This document shows, piece by piece, positions 1-10,493 of a DNA stretch of 64,000 nucleotides (position 1 is the first letter of the stretch; every line of letters begins with the position of its first letter). The position numbers and the translations under genes are program-made. This DNA is from Morinoia aosen (lineage: Eukaryota; Arthropoda; Malacostraca; Amphipoda; Talitridae): NCBI GenBank assembly GCA_030386875.1, contig CM059560.1, positions 48,154,757 through 48,218,756 of the forward strand, written 5' to 3'. The notes below the pieces were generated by a model, which worked only from the letters and a program-made list of their open reading frames with translations, was not told the DNA's origin and ran no database searches.

Positions 1-8
1 ATTCTCAA

Positions 9-223
9 CCTGTGGATGCACAGTGGGGTCAAAATGACCCCAACTGAATTTTAAACCCAAATAACTGTGCGTTTTATCCACATATTTGAACATGGCTTTG
101 TGATATTTCCTAAATAACTGAAACTGATTAACATTTATGTGCTTTGTTACTTCAATAAAAAGGTTGGGGTCAAATTGACACCACGGTGTAAGTTTGTTTA
201 AAATCATATTGTGCATCCACGGG
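9..223. mobile_element. TTAA-type MITE (family T1)
   Basis: A 215-bp element has near-perfect terminal inverted repeats: CCTGTGGATGCACA at the left and the complement of TGTGCATCCACGGG at the right. It is flanked by TCAA (5-8) and TTAA (224-227), which fits a TTAA target duplication with one later change. TTAA duplication and termini starting with CC fit non-autonomous piggyBac-type elements. There is no coding capacity. Internally, GGGGTCAAAATGACCCC forms a small palindrome. Confidence 0.7.
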
Positions 224-227
224 TTAA

Positions 228-1154
228 CTGAACACAGGCGCAGCAAAGGGGTTGAGGTGCACCGTGTGTTCCATCGTACACAGAATTAAAACTTGTGTTA
301 TGCAAGTCTCGAGAGGGTAACGCGTAGCTCCCCCCTGCCTCCTCGCGATGTTCTGCAGGAACTTTGCATGCCTAGCTTTTGGGACTTACTGACTTCCATT
401 CAATGGAGTGGCTTCCTTTGTGTCCTTTTGCCACTACAAATGCCTCCTGATTTCAGTGTCAACAATTTCATTTGATCAGTCAAGTACTTCTTAGTGACGT
501 ATTCTCTGTTGGTCTCGTATCAATATTTGATAGAAGGTTTCCGACTAACTTTTGTGAAGCATTGCTTCTTTTGGCGGAGTCCCAAAACGAGCTGCGTGTC
601 ATCCTTGTAACCCACTAGTGCATCCTTATTGACGCTGTGTACACTTGGCATGTGCGTAAGCAGATGTTGGGACCTGTGGTTTCTTGTTTGCGTTTTTGCC
701 ATGCTCAGAATATACTGTACTTGATTGGTGTGTGCTACAATATTGAAAGAAGTATTCTCAGAATAACGTGCTTTCCTATTTTATGAGACATTCTTCAACA
801 ATGATTAGCCTGTGTGACCTGTATTATCTCGCAAGTCAAAGTAGTACCGAAAAACTGCCGAGTTACTAATTGTGGGTGACGGTGTATTGACTTTCAAGCG
901 TCTGGTGCATTAACTGTCTGGCATGGTACTTCAGGTGATCATTTCTTCTGTGTAAGACATTTTGTTAAGGCGGAGCCTCTGTTTCTTTCAATCTTCAACC
1001 TGACCTTTACATATGTAACTATCAAGTTATGCTATTCGGTTTATTGGACTGATGAATGAATGATTCTTTTTAAACAAGGATTTTTCCTAATTTGAAAGCT
1101 ACCTTTAGTAGGCATGTGAAATCAAGGAGCCTGTATTTGGATATATCCCCTCAT
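228..1154. other. no gene seen
   Basis: AT-rich DNA. The 60-codon frames here (293-475 +, 520-702 -) show no domain and no convincing splice signals. It is presumably intron or flank of the RAI1-like gene. Confidence 0.5.
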
Positions 1155-1170
1155 TAATCTTTAATATATC

Positions 1171-1524
1171 CTCTCTGGGGGATGCAATTGTTGTGTATAT
1201 GGGAATTAGCACTCCCAAGGGGAGTATGTGAAGTCCCGAACTAACGGTTAGGTAGGCCTCCATTTTGTTAGGCAGAATAGGTTTTTTGTTTTGTTATGGA
1301 TCACCTTTTTTGGTTCACTACTGTCCTGTTTTTCAGCAATTACTGCTTTCTTTTTCAACTTTTATTTTGTTTTATAAAGCTCTTTCTCAGTTTACTGTTT
1401 CTATGCAGTCAGTGCTCAGATTCCGCGTTTCTTCAAGTCCAAATAAATGGTGCTTCCCTCCTTCTTCTTTGGAACGTTTATGTTGCTGTTAAGGAAGCTT
1501 AGACTACCTGATCTCATCTAGTCT
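1171..1524 (+). mobile_element. SINE-like retroposon family S1, copy A
   Basis: A diverged copy of the roughly 356-bp repeat best seen at 8433-8788 and 10494-10849. It starts CTCTCTGGGGGATGC, contains the GAATTAGCACTCCCA block and the CCGAACTAACGGTTAGGTAGG block, and ends in a TCTAATC tail. Similar sequences (AATCTTTAATATATC before, AATCTTTGATATC after) may be an aged target duplication. Confidence 0.75.
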
Positions 1525-2189
1525 AATCTTTGATATCTTTTGAACACTTCGTCATCTCTCAGCGATTTAGGTGTATGAGGTGTGTTTCATGTCGGTCATG
1601 GCTTAAAACACGCCAGATTCAGATAGAAATCATTTCCTCTGAAGGGTCGTAAGATAGGCATTAGATTTAGACAAGTTAGCTTTGTGTATCCTGTGCGGTA
1701 GGGACTGGCGCCTCCAGGGGAGATGCTGTTGAATTACCTCAGCTATAAATAGGCCTCAGGGCTTCTATCTTCCCTATCCACCTTGCTCCTTTTAGCTTTC
1801 TTATTTTCTTCGTTATCTTTTTTTCCTTTTCTCACTTTCCCTTCATAATTTGTTGCTTCTATGCCAGGACATCCTGTATGGAAACGCACCTTGAGCATAG
1901 ATTATATGCTTTTCTTAGTCCATTCTAACGAGCCCCTGGTTTTTTCTTTGCGTAACATCTTGGTTATGGATACGAAGCCTTGCACTACCTCCTTTTTACT
2001 ACTTCTAGTTAAACCTTTGTTATTATTGTCTAACTATTTACACTTGGATGCAATGCCAGATTTTAATTGACTAAGGAATGAGTATGGGCGCAGTGACAGT
2101 GTGACTAACCGTGACCAACACGTACGACATCACTATGACCAGCCTCGCTCGCGGACCGTAGATAGTGGATGACATAGCTTGAGAGAGTG

Positions 2190-2255
2190 GTGGTGTTGTT
2201 GTAAAATTAACCTCGAACGAGTGTGGTATTATTGTAAAACTAACCTCGTACGCGT
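2190..2255. repeat. 33-bp tandem duplication
   Basis: Two adjacent 33-bp units beginning GTGGTRTTRTTGTAAAA and continuing AACCTCG. It lies 45 bp upstream of the first RAI1-like exon. Confidence 0.65.
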
Positions 2256-2300
2256 GTGGTGAGTCGAGTGCAGCACATTGTATGTGTGCGCTTCATTCAG

Positions 2301-2381
2301 GACACCGCGCCTGAGACGGCGCCCGGTTCAGGTTCCCCGCCCTGGCGCTTCGTGCCTTCGGCCACTCCTGCCCGAATGCTC
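2301..2381 (+). CDS. RAI1/TCF20-like gene, upstream exon (candidate)
   Basis: An 81-bp GC-rich island has a good acceptor (TTCATTCAG just before 2301) and a consensus donor (CTC/GTGAGT at 2381/2382). Both borders are phase 0 and one frame is open across all 27 codons, giving a Pro/Ala/Ser-rich peptide that starts DTAPETAPGSG and ends ATPARML. It joins in frame to the exon at 4450. Low-complexity Pro/Ser-rich sequence before the ePHD finger is usual in RAI1 and TCF20. The exon is inferred from splice signals, composition and phase; no homology is recognisable in the peptide itself. The donor is the first of six tandem copies (see 2376-2549). Confidence 0.6.
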
Positions 2382-2549
2382 GTGAGTCTCACTCATGTTC
2401 TGTTATGCTCGTGAGTCTCACTCATGTTCTGTTATGCTCGTGAGTCTCACTCATGTTCTGTTATGCTCGTGAGTCTCACTCATGTTCTGTTATGCTCGTG
2501 AGTCTCACTCATGTTCTGTTATGCTCGTGAGTCTCACTCATGAACTGTT
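2376..2549. repeat. 29-bp minisatellite carrying a splice donor, 6 copies
   Basis: Six head-to-tail 29-bp units start at 2376, 2405, 2434, 2463, 2492 and 2521. Each begins ATGCTCGTGAGTCTCACTC. The first five are identical and the sixth diverges at its end. Each unit contains the donor-like CTC/GTGAGT of the exon ending at 2381, so the array begins inside the exon and duplicates the exon-intron border. Confidence 0.95.
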
Positions 2550-2809
2550 TCGTACATCTTTGCTCACACTCATCGTTTACATCTGCCTCTAGTTGGACAA
2601 GCCTTCTTATGCTGCACTGACTACCTACATTCTTTTTGTTGCCTGTACGTCGTGCAGTTCGGTGAGGATTTGAATACAAGTTTGATGTGAGGTAAATGTT
2701 GAGGCATTTCTTCATCCTGAATCTTGCTCCATGTAAGATATGTGAGGCATGTAACCCGCATGTTTGAAGATTATTTGCGTGTTGTTAATGAATAGGAGTT
2801 TTACCTGTA

Positions 2810-3119
2810 CAGGTTGTTTTTTAAATACGGGACCCGAAAAAATCTTGAATAACTTTTGATACAATGAACGGATTTTTAAAAACAAAACGGCAGTAAAATC
2901 CTAAGATTCATAGCTTTTATTGGGTACTCACGTATTCATGATAAAACAGTTAATATACGTATTAGGGGACACAGTAAAATTCATCCTGCTCTGAAACTGC
3001 CGCTAAGATGACGAACTGGACAAAAAAATAGCTTTCGTAAGCACTCCATATTTCTCTAATGGAAGGAGCATTGTCCCGTATTTAAAATTTCTTGATCCCG
3101 TATTTAAAAAAACACCCTG
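2810..3119. mobile_element. mariner-type MITE
   Basis: A 310-bp element is bounded by TA on both sides (2808-2809, 3120-3121). Its termini are inverted: CAGGTTGTTTTTTAAATACG on the left and CCCGTATTTAAAAAAACACC followed by CTG on the right. A second copy of CCCGTATTTAAA lies just inside the right end. A TA duplication with ends reading TACAGG fits Tc1/mariner-derived MITEs. It has no coding capacity and lies in the intron between the first two RAI1-like exons. Confidence 0.75.
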
Positions 3120-3121
3120 TA

Positions 3122-4449
3122 CTTGGTATTCCTGTTCTAGATATGATACCGCAAGATTTTTTTTGCTGAGACTTGGTCTACGTTACGTGCCTTTGTTTTT
3201 ATGTTTTCCTTCATATATCTCTGTGTGCTGAGTTTTGTCCTTTTTAGCTGTATTTCTTCGAATTGTACTTTCATTACATTTTGGCGAGAATAGTCCGTTC
3301 CGTTTCCTTCTTGTGGGACATCATTGAACGTGTTATCAGAATCCCTTGGTTTTCGTTTGCGTTAATTCACACTGTATGTGTTGAGGTATTCTTTTATCTT
3401 GGCCGATATTGTCTGTGTTTATGTTACTAAAGGCATACTTGAGTACTACGCTTGATGTTATGCATATTAAAAAGTATGCGCACTTCTTACACACTTAAGT
3501 AATACGCTCGACGTTGAACATATTGAAATCTATCGATTTTGGGGCTGGTTTTAACGATTAACTAATGCTTTTTATTTACATATTATAATAATTTTATATC
3601 AAATGTTTTTCTCCGCATTTTTATTAGTGTATGGTTTTATGTGAAAGATTTAGTGTTTTCCCTATATGTATATAGCATAGCAACGTATCGAAACAGCAGC
3701 CATAGCTGCAAGATGAGAATACTTCCACACCTTAAGCATGAATGCAGAGTTACGCTTTTATGTTAGCAAGCACGGTGTGCGCGTCACAGCAAAGCATCAA
3801 AGTCATTAAACTCGCGCTTCGTTGCATTTTTTCCACGTTTTACGGTAACTGTACAACTCATCCCACCATCTTCGTTGCACGCTCAATACGTAACCTGCTG
3901 CAATTCTTACGCGTATCTCGTGTGTATTATTTTCTCTATTTCAATATTTTTCTTCGTTTTGCTTGTTAATTTTTGTCATAGTCAACGGATTTGTTCTTAT
4001 TTCGTTGGTTGACGTACGTAGTGTAATAGGTAGACTGAATTTCATTTCTCATTTTCAGTTTCCAGTTCCCTTTCTGGGTGTAGCATTAGCTAGCTTAATT
4101 TTTTCGAGCATTCTAATCCAAATGTCTCGTATGTTAAAGATGCTTCATGCAGTTTGGCCTTTTTGAATGAAAAATTTACTATTGCAAGGTTTGCTTCGTG
4201 GCTTAGCATAACCTTCCTTGTGTAAATAACAAGTCAATGTGATCTTTAGTAATGCATGAAGTAAGGAAGATTACATAGTTATAAACTTCTGTCTAGAAGA
4301 GTTGAGTGAGCACGCATGTTATAGTTACTCTCCTCAAAAGGCACACTGGCCTGTTCAAAAGGCACAACAGGATGTGGCCTGTACATTTGACACAAGCGTG
4401 GGTAGGTTATTGACCCCTTGGGTGACGCGTGTTGCCATGTCGCACGCAG
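3122..4449. other. intron of RAI1-like gene, no other feature
   Basis: AT-rich sequence with short open frames that carry no recognisable domain. It ends at the acceptor TGTCGCACGCAG before 4450. Confidence 0.5.
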
Positions 4450-4704
4450 AGTCGCATGGGACGCTGCACTCCGGACCGCTCAGTGGACGGAAGCGGAGCG
4501 CCCACAATCCCAACAGAGGGCGTGGTTGTGGGGCCGGGACCTCAAGTCAACGTGCCCCCGAGCAGCGGCGGCTCAGGCCCCACGGACGTGCAGGGCACCG
4601 AGTGTTGGATTCACGAGGCGTGCCTCGTTTGGCTGCCCGGCGTGCGGGTGGTCAACAGCAGACTCTGTGGACTCGAGGAGGCCGTCACTGAGGCGCAGCA
4701 TTGG
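4450..4704 (+). CDS. RAI1/TCF20-like gene, exon with first half of ePHD finger
   Basis: An 85-codon GC-rich exon, phase 0 at both ends, with acceptor CGCACGCAG/AGTCGC and donor TTGG/GTTAGT. The first part is a Gly/Pro/Ser-rich linker. The last third reads TECWIHEACLVW and then LCGLEEAVTEAQHW. This is the signature start of an extended PHD domain, where Trp-x-His-Glu-x-Cys is followed by a conserved Gly-Leu-x-Glu-Ala helix. The closest families I recall are RAI1 and TCF20, which have WVHEAC and GLQEA at these places. Those proteins are nuclear chromatin-binding regulators, and the ePHD contacts nucleosomes. The exact 5' border is inferred from phase; a border nearer 4560 would keep the domain intact. 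Confidence 0.8.
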
Positions 4705-4807
4705 GTTAGTTCCTACATTGCTTTCTAATTCTCGTGTGTAAACGGAATTGCTCTTATCGCCTCGGGTGTAGCTGGTGTTGAGTTTGACCTCCCTCTTGCT
4801 TGCTGTG

Positions 4808-4940
4808 TAGATATTCGGTAGAGAACGATGCCATCAGGAGGAGTAGACTATCCTTGCTGAGTAGATGGATGTTGATGCGTTCGGTAGAGAAAGATGCCAT
4901 CAGGAGTAGACTATCCATGCCGAGTAGACAGATACTGATG
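4808..4940. repeat. imperfect tandem duplication, about 65 bp x 2
   Basis: The blocks TTCGGTAGAGAACGATGCC and TTCGGTAGAGAAAGATGCC each continue into CATCAGGAG and GTAGACTATCC. This makes two adjacent diverged units in the intron between the two ePHD exons. Confidence 0.8.
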
Positions 4941-5181
4941 GGTATCACGTCAGTGTTTAAATGACATCTAATTGTCAATAGTATAATTTAAGTATTAAGG
5001 TGATTAATTACTAGCATTTTCAATGGACTCAGTATCAACTTAGCAAGAGCTTGAAATATCAATTATGTTTAATATTTGTTTTAACAATTTCAGATTTCGT
5101 TGATAACTAGTCAGTGTCGATGTTGTCTGTAAGCATTACCGTTGCGTACAGGATGTTATCTGTTTAGATACACATGTGTTG

Positions 5182-5415
5182 CTCCCAGGGAGATCATGTG
5201 AGGTCCCGAGCTAAAAATTAGGTAGGCCTTCTTTTTGTTGTAATAGAATAGAACAAGTTTTTCTTACTATCTTCTTCAACTTTTATCTCGTTTCATGAAC
5301 TTCTTTCTCGGCTTACTGTTATGCACTAGCTCCAAACTAAATGATACCTTCAGTCTTCCTCTCTTTCAACATATTTGTTGTGGTAAGTTAGGCTAAAACT
5401 TTCTTATCGATCAAT
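5182..5415 (+). mobile_element. SINE-like family S1, copy B (5'-truncated)
   Basis: This copy lacks the first part of the family consensus and begins at CTCCCAGGG. It contains GGTCCCGAGCTA and the pyrimidine-rich middle, and ends AAGTTAGGCTAAAAC. It is flanked by a perfect 13-bp target duplication, TACACATGTGTTG, at 5169-5181 and 5416-5428. A 5' truncation with a direct duplication is the mark of LINE-driven retroposition. The insertion ends 36 bp before the RAI1-like exon at 5452, so its right duplication lies in the 3' splice-site region. Confidence 0.85.
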
Positions 5416-5451
5416 TACACATGTGTTGATTTGAGGTACATGTTGTTGCAG

Positions 5452-5808
5452 GAGTGCGCCGAGTGTGGGGAGTTGGGCGCGAGTGTTGGCTGTTTGAAGA
5501 ACGGCTGCCGCGCTATCGTTCATTACCCGTGCGCCCTGCGCTCCAAGTGGAGCATGGACAACCAAACCTTCCATTCTCATTGTCCCAAGCACAACCCCTG
5601 CGCCGTTCCCCCATCCGCTCCGCCAGGTGATGCGTCAGCTGCGCAGGAAAGCGTAGCCGTCTCTTCTAATCTCGCTAAAATTAAGTCGTCCGGCAAAGTA
5701 CCGTATGATGCGAAGAAAACGATCGTTTCTAAGAGTTTGGAAGCTCCCAAAGTTGCCACTAAAGGAGCTGCAAAATCTGCCGTTTCTTCTGCAGTTGGCT
5801 TGCGATGA
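5452..5808 (+). CDS. RAI1/TCF20-like gene, terminal exon: ePHD finger and C-terminal tail
   Basis: The acceptor TTGTTGCAG precedes GAG TGC, in phase 0 with the exon ending at 4704. The first 45 codons finish the ePHD zinc finger: ECAECGELGASVGC (C-x2-C and the conserved Gly-Ala-x-x-Gly-Cys), then the C of NGCRA, HYPC, and CPKH as the last C-x2-H pair. This spacing matches RAI1/TCF20/KMT2-type ePHD domains. After the finger come about 75 residues rich in Ser, Ala and Lys that end at TGA 5806-5808. RAI1 and TCF20 end within a few residues of the finger, so this tail is longer. It probably acts in the nucleus as a chromatin-reader module. An alternative donor CAG/GTGATG at 5625 could splice to the island at 6921 (see findings). 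Confidence 0.85.
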   Translation, partial: ECAECGELGASVGCLKNGCRAIVHYPCALRSKWSMDNQTFHSHCPKHNPCAVPPSAPPGDASAAQESVAVSSNLAKIKSSGKVPYDAKKTIVSKSLEAPKVATKGAAKSAVSSAVGLR

Positions 5809-8419
5809 TATGGATTTGTGCTTCACTGCCACTCTGACTCACAAGGAAAATCACCGCTAGATAGCGGATTACTCTAGTCGCTCTTGATTAACTACTGTCT
5901 CTTTTACGTTCTCTCAGCTGTTATTTTCCCATGAATCTCACTCTTGTCCTCATACGCTTCTTATGTTAAAGTTAAGGATATTCCTAATTGTATAGTAGTT
6001 AAACATGAGGTGATTCCCCACGTCTATTGATTCCCTAATGCTATTTGCTCTCTCTTTTTGCATCTATCCTATTTCGACTGCAGCTCATTCTTTTACCCAG
6101 TTGTGATGGCCTTTAGAGCGGTGATTTGACCAAACATGTCAATGTCTTACAAAGCTATATCTATGGTCATTTCTTAGTGGGTATTCTGATCATGATTTTA
6201 ACGTTAGTGTTGGTCTGGATTGACACTTTCAAGCACGGATGGTGCGAGCATACGCGTGTTCATATTCACCTATTACTTCCTCGCTCTATTGTTAGTTTAG
6301 GATTTACTATTTTTACTGACTTCCCAAATAACTTTTAGTACTCAGATGGCCAATATCCCTCCAGTTTGGGGGGAATGACCTGTCACAGAAATTATAGCCG
6401 TTATCTGTGCCATGTAAACTTGCTGCGGTACCCCCACTGCTTCTGCCGTAATGACAACGCACCCTTATCAGCTTTTGGGTGCTGACATCAATGCAGCTTT
6501 GAGTTGAGAGCTGAGTTGGTGACGTTGATGATATTGAATTCTGATTTAGGAGAGACATATTATTAGATTTCGGTCAATTTTTCTACCTAATTCTTCAGCA
6601 AGAAAGTGTGCCCGTGTTGACGACAAAATCCTAGTCTTGTATAAATATATTAATACCTCTGCAGTCGGCTGGACGAGCGACGGAAGAGTGTCTCTGCGAG
6701 GTATAACTAAACAGACCTGAAGAATGCCTGCCGCTATCATGGATTGCTTGATAACTGAACGATAAAGGCGGCTCTGTTGTATAGCTCTCACCATAGTACG
6801 TGCATACTCTCAGTAATTAGGTGTGTAAACAAGTAGTTGATGTATTTTTAACTTGATTCTACGTGAAGATATGGGACATAGATAGTTCCAGATCTTCGTC
6901 TGCTTAGTTTTAGCGCTGCAGGTGCAGCTCACGAGTGTCATGTGGACTTGCAGGGAGAGCAGAGCGTCTCGCGTCTCGGCCGAGTTCGTACAAGTCGCCG
7001 GCCGAGCCGCCTGCTTCCTTTCCTATCGTATCCTCCATAAAACCGAAAATTTACTTAATGACAATAGATATGTAAGTGTTACCGAATTAAGTGTACGTAT
7101 GTAACGTAGGTGGTTTTGGACGCGTGCCCTTCCTGTGCAGTTAATGTAGTTCCAATGTGCCGTATTTAGAGGTACCAAATTGTCGTTGTCAGTGTCGGAC
7201 ATGAAATTTTACGCTTCGTTTATGCATGAGAACCTTTTATCATTTTTATTCTTCACAGTCCATTGTGTCTGCGTCTCAAGGAATTTAATTAAGAAGTTTT
7301 TAATAAATTATTGGAGCATTGATGTGGAAGAACTTTTGGATATAGTTATGCATTAGACGTGGGTAAAACTTTCCTTATAATTTGGTGGAGGAAACTGTAC
7401 CTTCTGCACACGCAGCTGCTGTATCTGATTTTTAGTTGACGATCAAGCAGATCTATAAACTTACGCTGCTGTACTTGTTCTGGCGCTATGCTGTGCAACG
7501 TGAAAATGCGATGCTTTTGTGTGTCTTTTGTCTCTTTTATGTTTTGCTTGTTCAGTCTCACGTTTATTGTATTTTTATTCACTTTCCGTTCCTTTTTCGT
7601 TTCTATCCCCTTGAACACAAAATCATTTATTCTCTTGCGGAGATGGGAATGTTCTTGCTCGTATGTTGCAGACTGTGTGGTCTTCGGTGGCTATGTAGGT
7701 TGAGTGAGCTTCATTTTAGGTATGTTGATCGTGTTTGTTTTCGTTAGCATAGAAGGTTGAATTGGCTTTTGTCAGCAAGCTACGCGCCGCCAAATCAGCA
7801 AAATTTGTTGGAGAAATTATTGTTGGTTTAGTTTAATCCTGAGGCTGGCCTTATTTCTTCTTTCCTCTTTGAGAGGACGAGGTGACGTACTTTCGATGTC
7901 GTGCTCGAATATCTCTTATTTCTTATGTCTATTTCATACCTCTGTTTTTGGTGTCGTTGATAGTCCCTCTTCTCAAAAACCCAATGGGTGGATGCGGTGG
8001 CTAACCCCTTTTTATAATCTTATAAAAAATGAAGAGAAAAGTAGAACGCCACACCTCCAGTTGATTAGAATCGGTTATGTTGACTTCTTGTAGGAAGGTT
8101 GCATGAATCAAAAAGATGAGTCAGACTTAATATGACGTAGGTGTGAGAGCGTGGTGAATTCGTGTGCACTGACATTCTTGTGATAGGGACCACATCTCTA
8201 GTCGCAAATTCGTTTTAGCTTGCTCTTGTCGTGCTGCTGGGTTCACTCGAAATTGACCGCGGAATGTATTTAATACGTCTTTAAATTTACATTGAGGGTA
8301 AATTTGTCGATTGTTTTTTATTTGCTTGTTGTATACTGTTTTTACCGAATTCTGAGAACTGAATTCACTGATTTGCAACATATTTTAGAAGGTTGTAGGG
8401 TTTTCTAATGAATTGTTAT
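5809..8419. other. 3' flank / 3' UTR, with a small GC-rich island
   Basis: AT-rich DNA after the RAI1-like stop. AATAAA at 7302 is one possible poly(A) signal among several AT-rich candidates. The only exon-like stretch is about 6922-7050, which follows a GCGCTGCAG acceptor-like site. No domain is recognisable in the remaining frames. Confidence 0.4.
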
Positions 8420-8432
8420 TTTAGCCGGAGCT

Positions 8433-8788
8433 CCCCTCAGGGGGATACAATTATTGTATCTATGGGAACTAGCGCTCCCAGGGGGACAATGTGAGGGCCC
8501 GAGCTAAAGGTTAGGTAGGCTTTCTTTTGTTAAAATAGAATAGGTTTTTGTTGTGTTACGGACCATCTTTTTTCGGTTCACTGCTGTCCTGTTTTTCACC
8601 GCCTACTACTTTCTTCTTCAACTTTTTCTTGTTTCATGAACTTCTTTCTTAGCTTTCTGTTTCTGTGCCCTTTCTGCATAGATTCCACGTTCCCTTAACT
8701 CCATACTAAATGGTGCCTTCTTCCTTCCTCTCTTTACATCTCATTGTTGAGGATAGGGAGGCTTAAACTAACTAATAAACTAATAAAC
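8433..8788 (+). mobile_element. SINE-like family S1, copy C (full length)
   Basis: A 356-bp copy flanked by a perfect 13-bp target duplication, TTTAGCCGGAGCT (8420-8432 and 8789-8801). It starts CCCCTCAGGGGGATACAA. It contains TAGCGCTCCCAGG and GGGCCCGAGCT about 27 bp apart, weakly like pol III A and B boxes. A pyrimidine-rich middle follows, and it ends GGGAGGCTTAAACTAAC with a short TAATAAAC repeat tail. It is non-coding; the frames reading through it are repeat-derived. Confidence 0.9.
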
Positions 8789-9062
8789 TTTAGCCGGAGC
8801 TGGTAGATGTGAAGACTATGAGCTAAATGCGGTGTTGAAATGCAGGTATACAGTGTGAATATATAGGTACGGGCTTAGCTGTATTGCTTGTTTAGTAAGG
8901 CATAAAGTGGGAACCGATGCTAAAGAAAATTATTGAAATTTTGAAAGTGTTAAAGTTTCGATATAAATACAAAAGTCAAGGTCGTATGAAAGCATTATTG
9001 TTTTGCATCATATTCCAATGCGGATAGCTAGGAACTGAACGTTTCTGATCCGTACTATAAAA

Positions 9063-9422
9063 CCCCTCATGGGGATACAACTATTGCATCCATGGGAATT
9101 AGCGTTTCCAGGGGATTATGTGAGATCCCGAGCTAAAGGTTAGGCAAGTCTTTTTGTTGAAATAAAATAGGCTTTTTGTTTTGTTACGGACCATCTTTTT
9201 TCGGTTCACTGCTGTCCTGTTTTTCAGCACCTACTACTTTCTTCTTTTACTTCTATCTTGTTTCATAAACTTCTTTTTTAGCTTACTATTTTTATGCGCC
9301 TTGTGCGTCGAGTCCGCGTTCCCTTATCTCCACACTAAAAGGTGCTTTCCTCCTTCCTCTCTTTGGATTGCTCTTGCTGCGGATCAGGAGGCTTAAAATA
9401 TATAATCTAATTATTATCGAAG
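9063..9422 (+). mobile_element. SINE-like family S1, copy D
   Basis: A near full-length copy starting CCCCTCATGGGGATACAA and ending GGAGGCTTAAAATATATAAT plus CTAATT. TATAAAA on both sides (9056-9062, 9423-9429) may be the target duplication. The open frame at 9181-9396 is repeat sequence. Confidence 0.85.
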
Positions 9423-9810
9423 TATAAAATTGTTTAAATTTATAGACCTGGAAAGTGGTCAAGGACTGAGCCCAAAGCGGTTATCGAGGACAAGTTTGAA
9501 TGATAAGGTGATTGATGAAGTGTGAAACGTTATTCTTGAGTGGGTTAGTTGTAGTGAGGGAAAGAACGTGCTGCAGCTGAGAGAAGTGAGCAAATGAGAT
9601 GCGGGACACAGACTTAATATGGATGGTGGATTTATGGATGGGTTACAGACTATATACTATGTGAACGACATATCTAGTAAACAAAGCATTACCAAAGGCT
9701 AATAACTACCTCCCGCACTTCAGTCTTGTAAGGCTATGCCAGCCAGAGCGACTGGACTTGGAATCATAATTGTGCGGTCTTGTTCCTCATCAAAAGAGGA
9801 CTGAGGCGTA

Positions 9811-10077
9811 TAGGTCTGTTAAGACAATCATTGAGTGCGCGCGTGAGCCGTGAAGAGAGGCGCAAGCCCCGCCCACTTGCTCTCGCTTCAGGCTTATTTA
9901 CATGCTCAATGACAGTGCGTCTGTAATGACACTGGCAAGCTCTGGCCAGCGCCATTAAAATGAGCATAGTCCGCATTGTCATTCAGCAGTAAATGCGCCT
10001 GGAGCGAGAGAAAGTGGTCGGGGCTGGCGCCACTCTTCACTGCTCACGCGCGCACTCAATGATCGAGTAAACAGGCT
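9811..10077. mobile_element. foldback-like MITE with arms of about 105 bp
   Basis: Two long arms (about 9811-9915 and 9977-10077) are imperfect inverted copies around a spacer of about 60 bp. Both carry ATCATTGAGTGCGCGCGTGA (right arm as complement) and then a block containing CGCTC(C/T)AGG or its counterpart. It is non-coding and much more GC-rich than its surroundings. No clear target duplication was seen. It abuts the TTAA MITE starting at 10082. Confidence 0.7.
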
Positions 10078-10081
10078 TTAA

Positions 10082-10302
10082 CCCTTTAACGTCCGAATTT
10101 TTGTACTCATATTACCATTAACACAACCACCGTCACTATACTAGCGCTGGCATCAGGCAGTCACCGATATCAGGATGGGAAAGGAACTGCAACTCGGCAG
10201 AGAACTTCAACAAACACATTAGGGAACTAATTGAACAAGAAATACAATATATTGAGGGTATTTTTGAAAGAGGACACTGGTGTCCTCTGGAGCGGTAAAG
10301 GG
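10082..10302. mobile_element. TTAA-type MITE (family T2), copy 1
   Basis: A 221-bp element flanked by TTAA on both sides (10078-10081, 10303-10306), with ends CCCTTTAACG and CGGTAAAGGG. The interior contains GGACACTGGTGTCC, a small palindrome. The same body (AACTCGGCAG, GAACTTCA, ACACATTAGGGAA) recurs near 37000-37195 and at 59196-59409. TTAA with CCCTTT ends fits piggyBac-type MITEs. Confidence 0.85.
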
Positions 10303-10310
10303 TTAAGTCT

Positions 10311-10471
10311 CTATCTTAACCTGCTGTTTCCATGCACAGAGTCTGTGTGGCAACACACCTTGTGCAAATTTTCCCTATTCCCTAAACGCCATACTAAAAA
10401 AGGTGCCTCCCTTCCTCCTTCCTCTCTTTGAACATCTTTGTGGTTAAGGGGGCCGAAACAAACATATACTC
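10311..10471 (+). mobile_element. SINE-like family S1, partial copy
   Basis: The 3' half of S1 only: the CTGTTTCCATGCACAG region, CCATACTAAA, CTTCCTCTCTTTG and GGTTAAGGGGGCCG. It shares the extra ACACACCTTGTGCA block with the copy at 30572. Confidence 0.75.
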
Positions 10472-10493
10472 TTCCTCGCTTTGTATCACCTCT

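Noticed and set aside
2376-2549. CRISPR-like array
   Set aside because: 29-bp units abut directly without spacers; it is a minisatellite. The same holds for 38737-38823 and 55783-55900.
4302-4741. Two other long frames over the ePHD exon (4302-4691, 4418-4741)
   Set aside because: They are shadows of the GC-rich exon; only the frame with WIHEAC and GLEEA gives the zinc finger and phase-joins to 5452.
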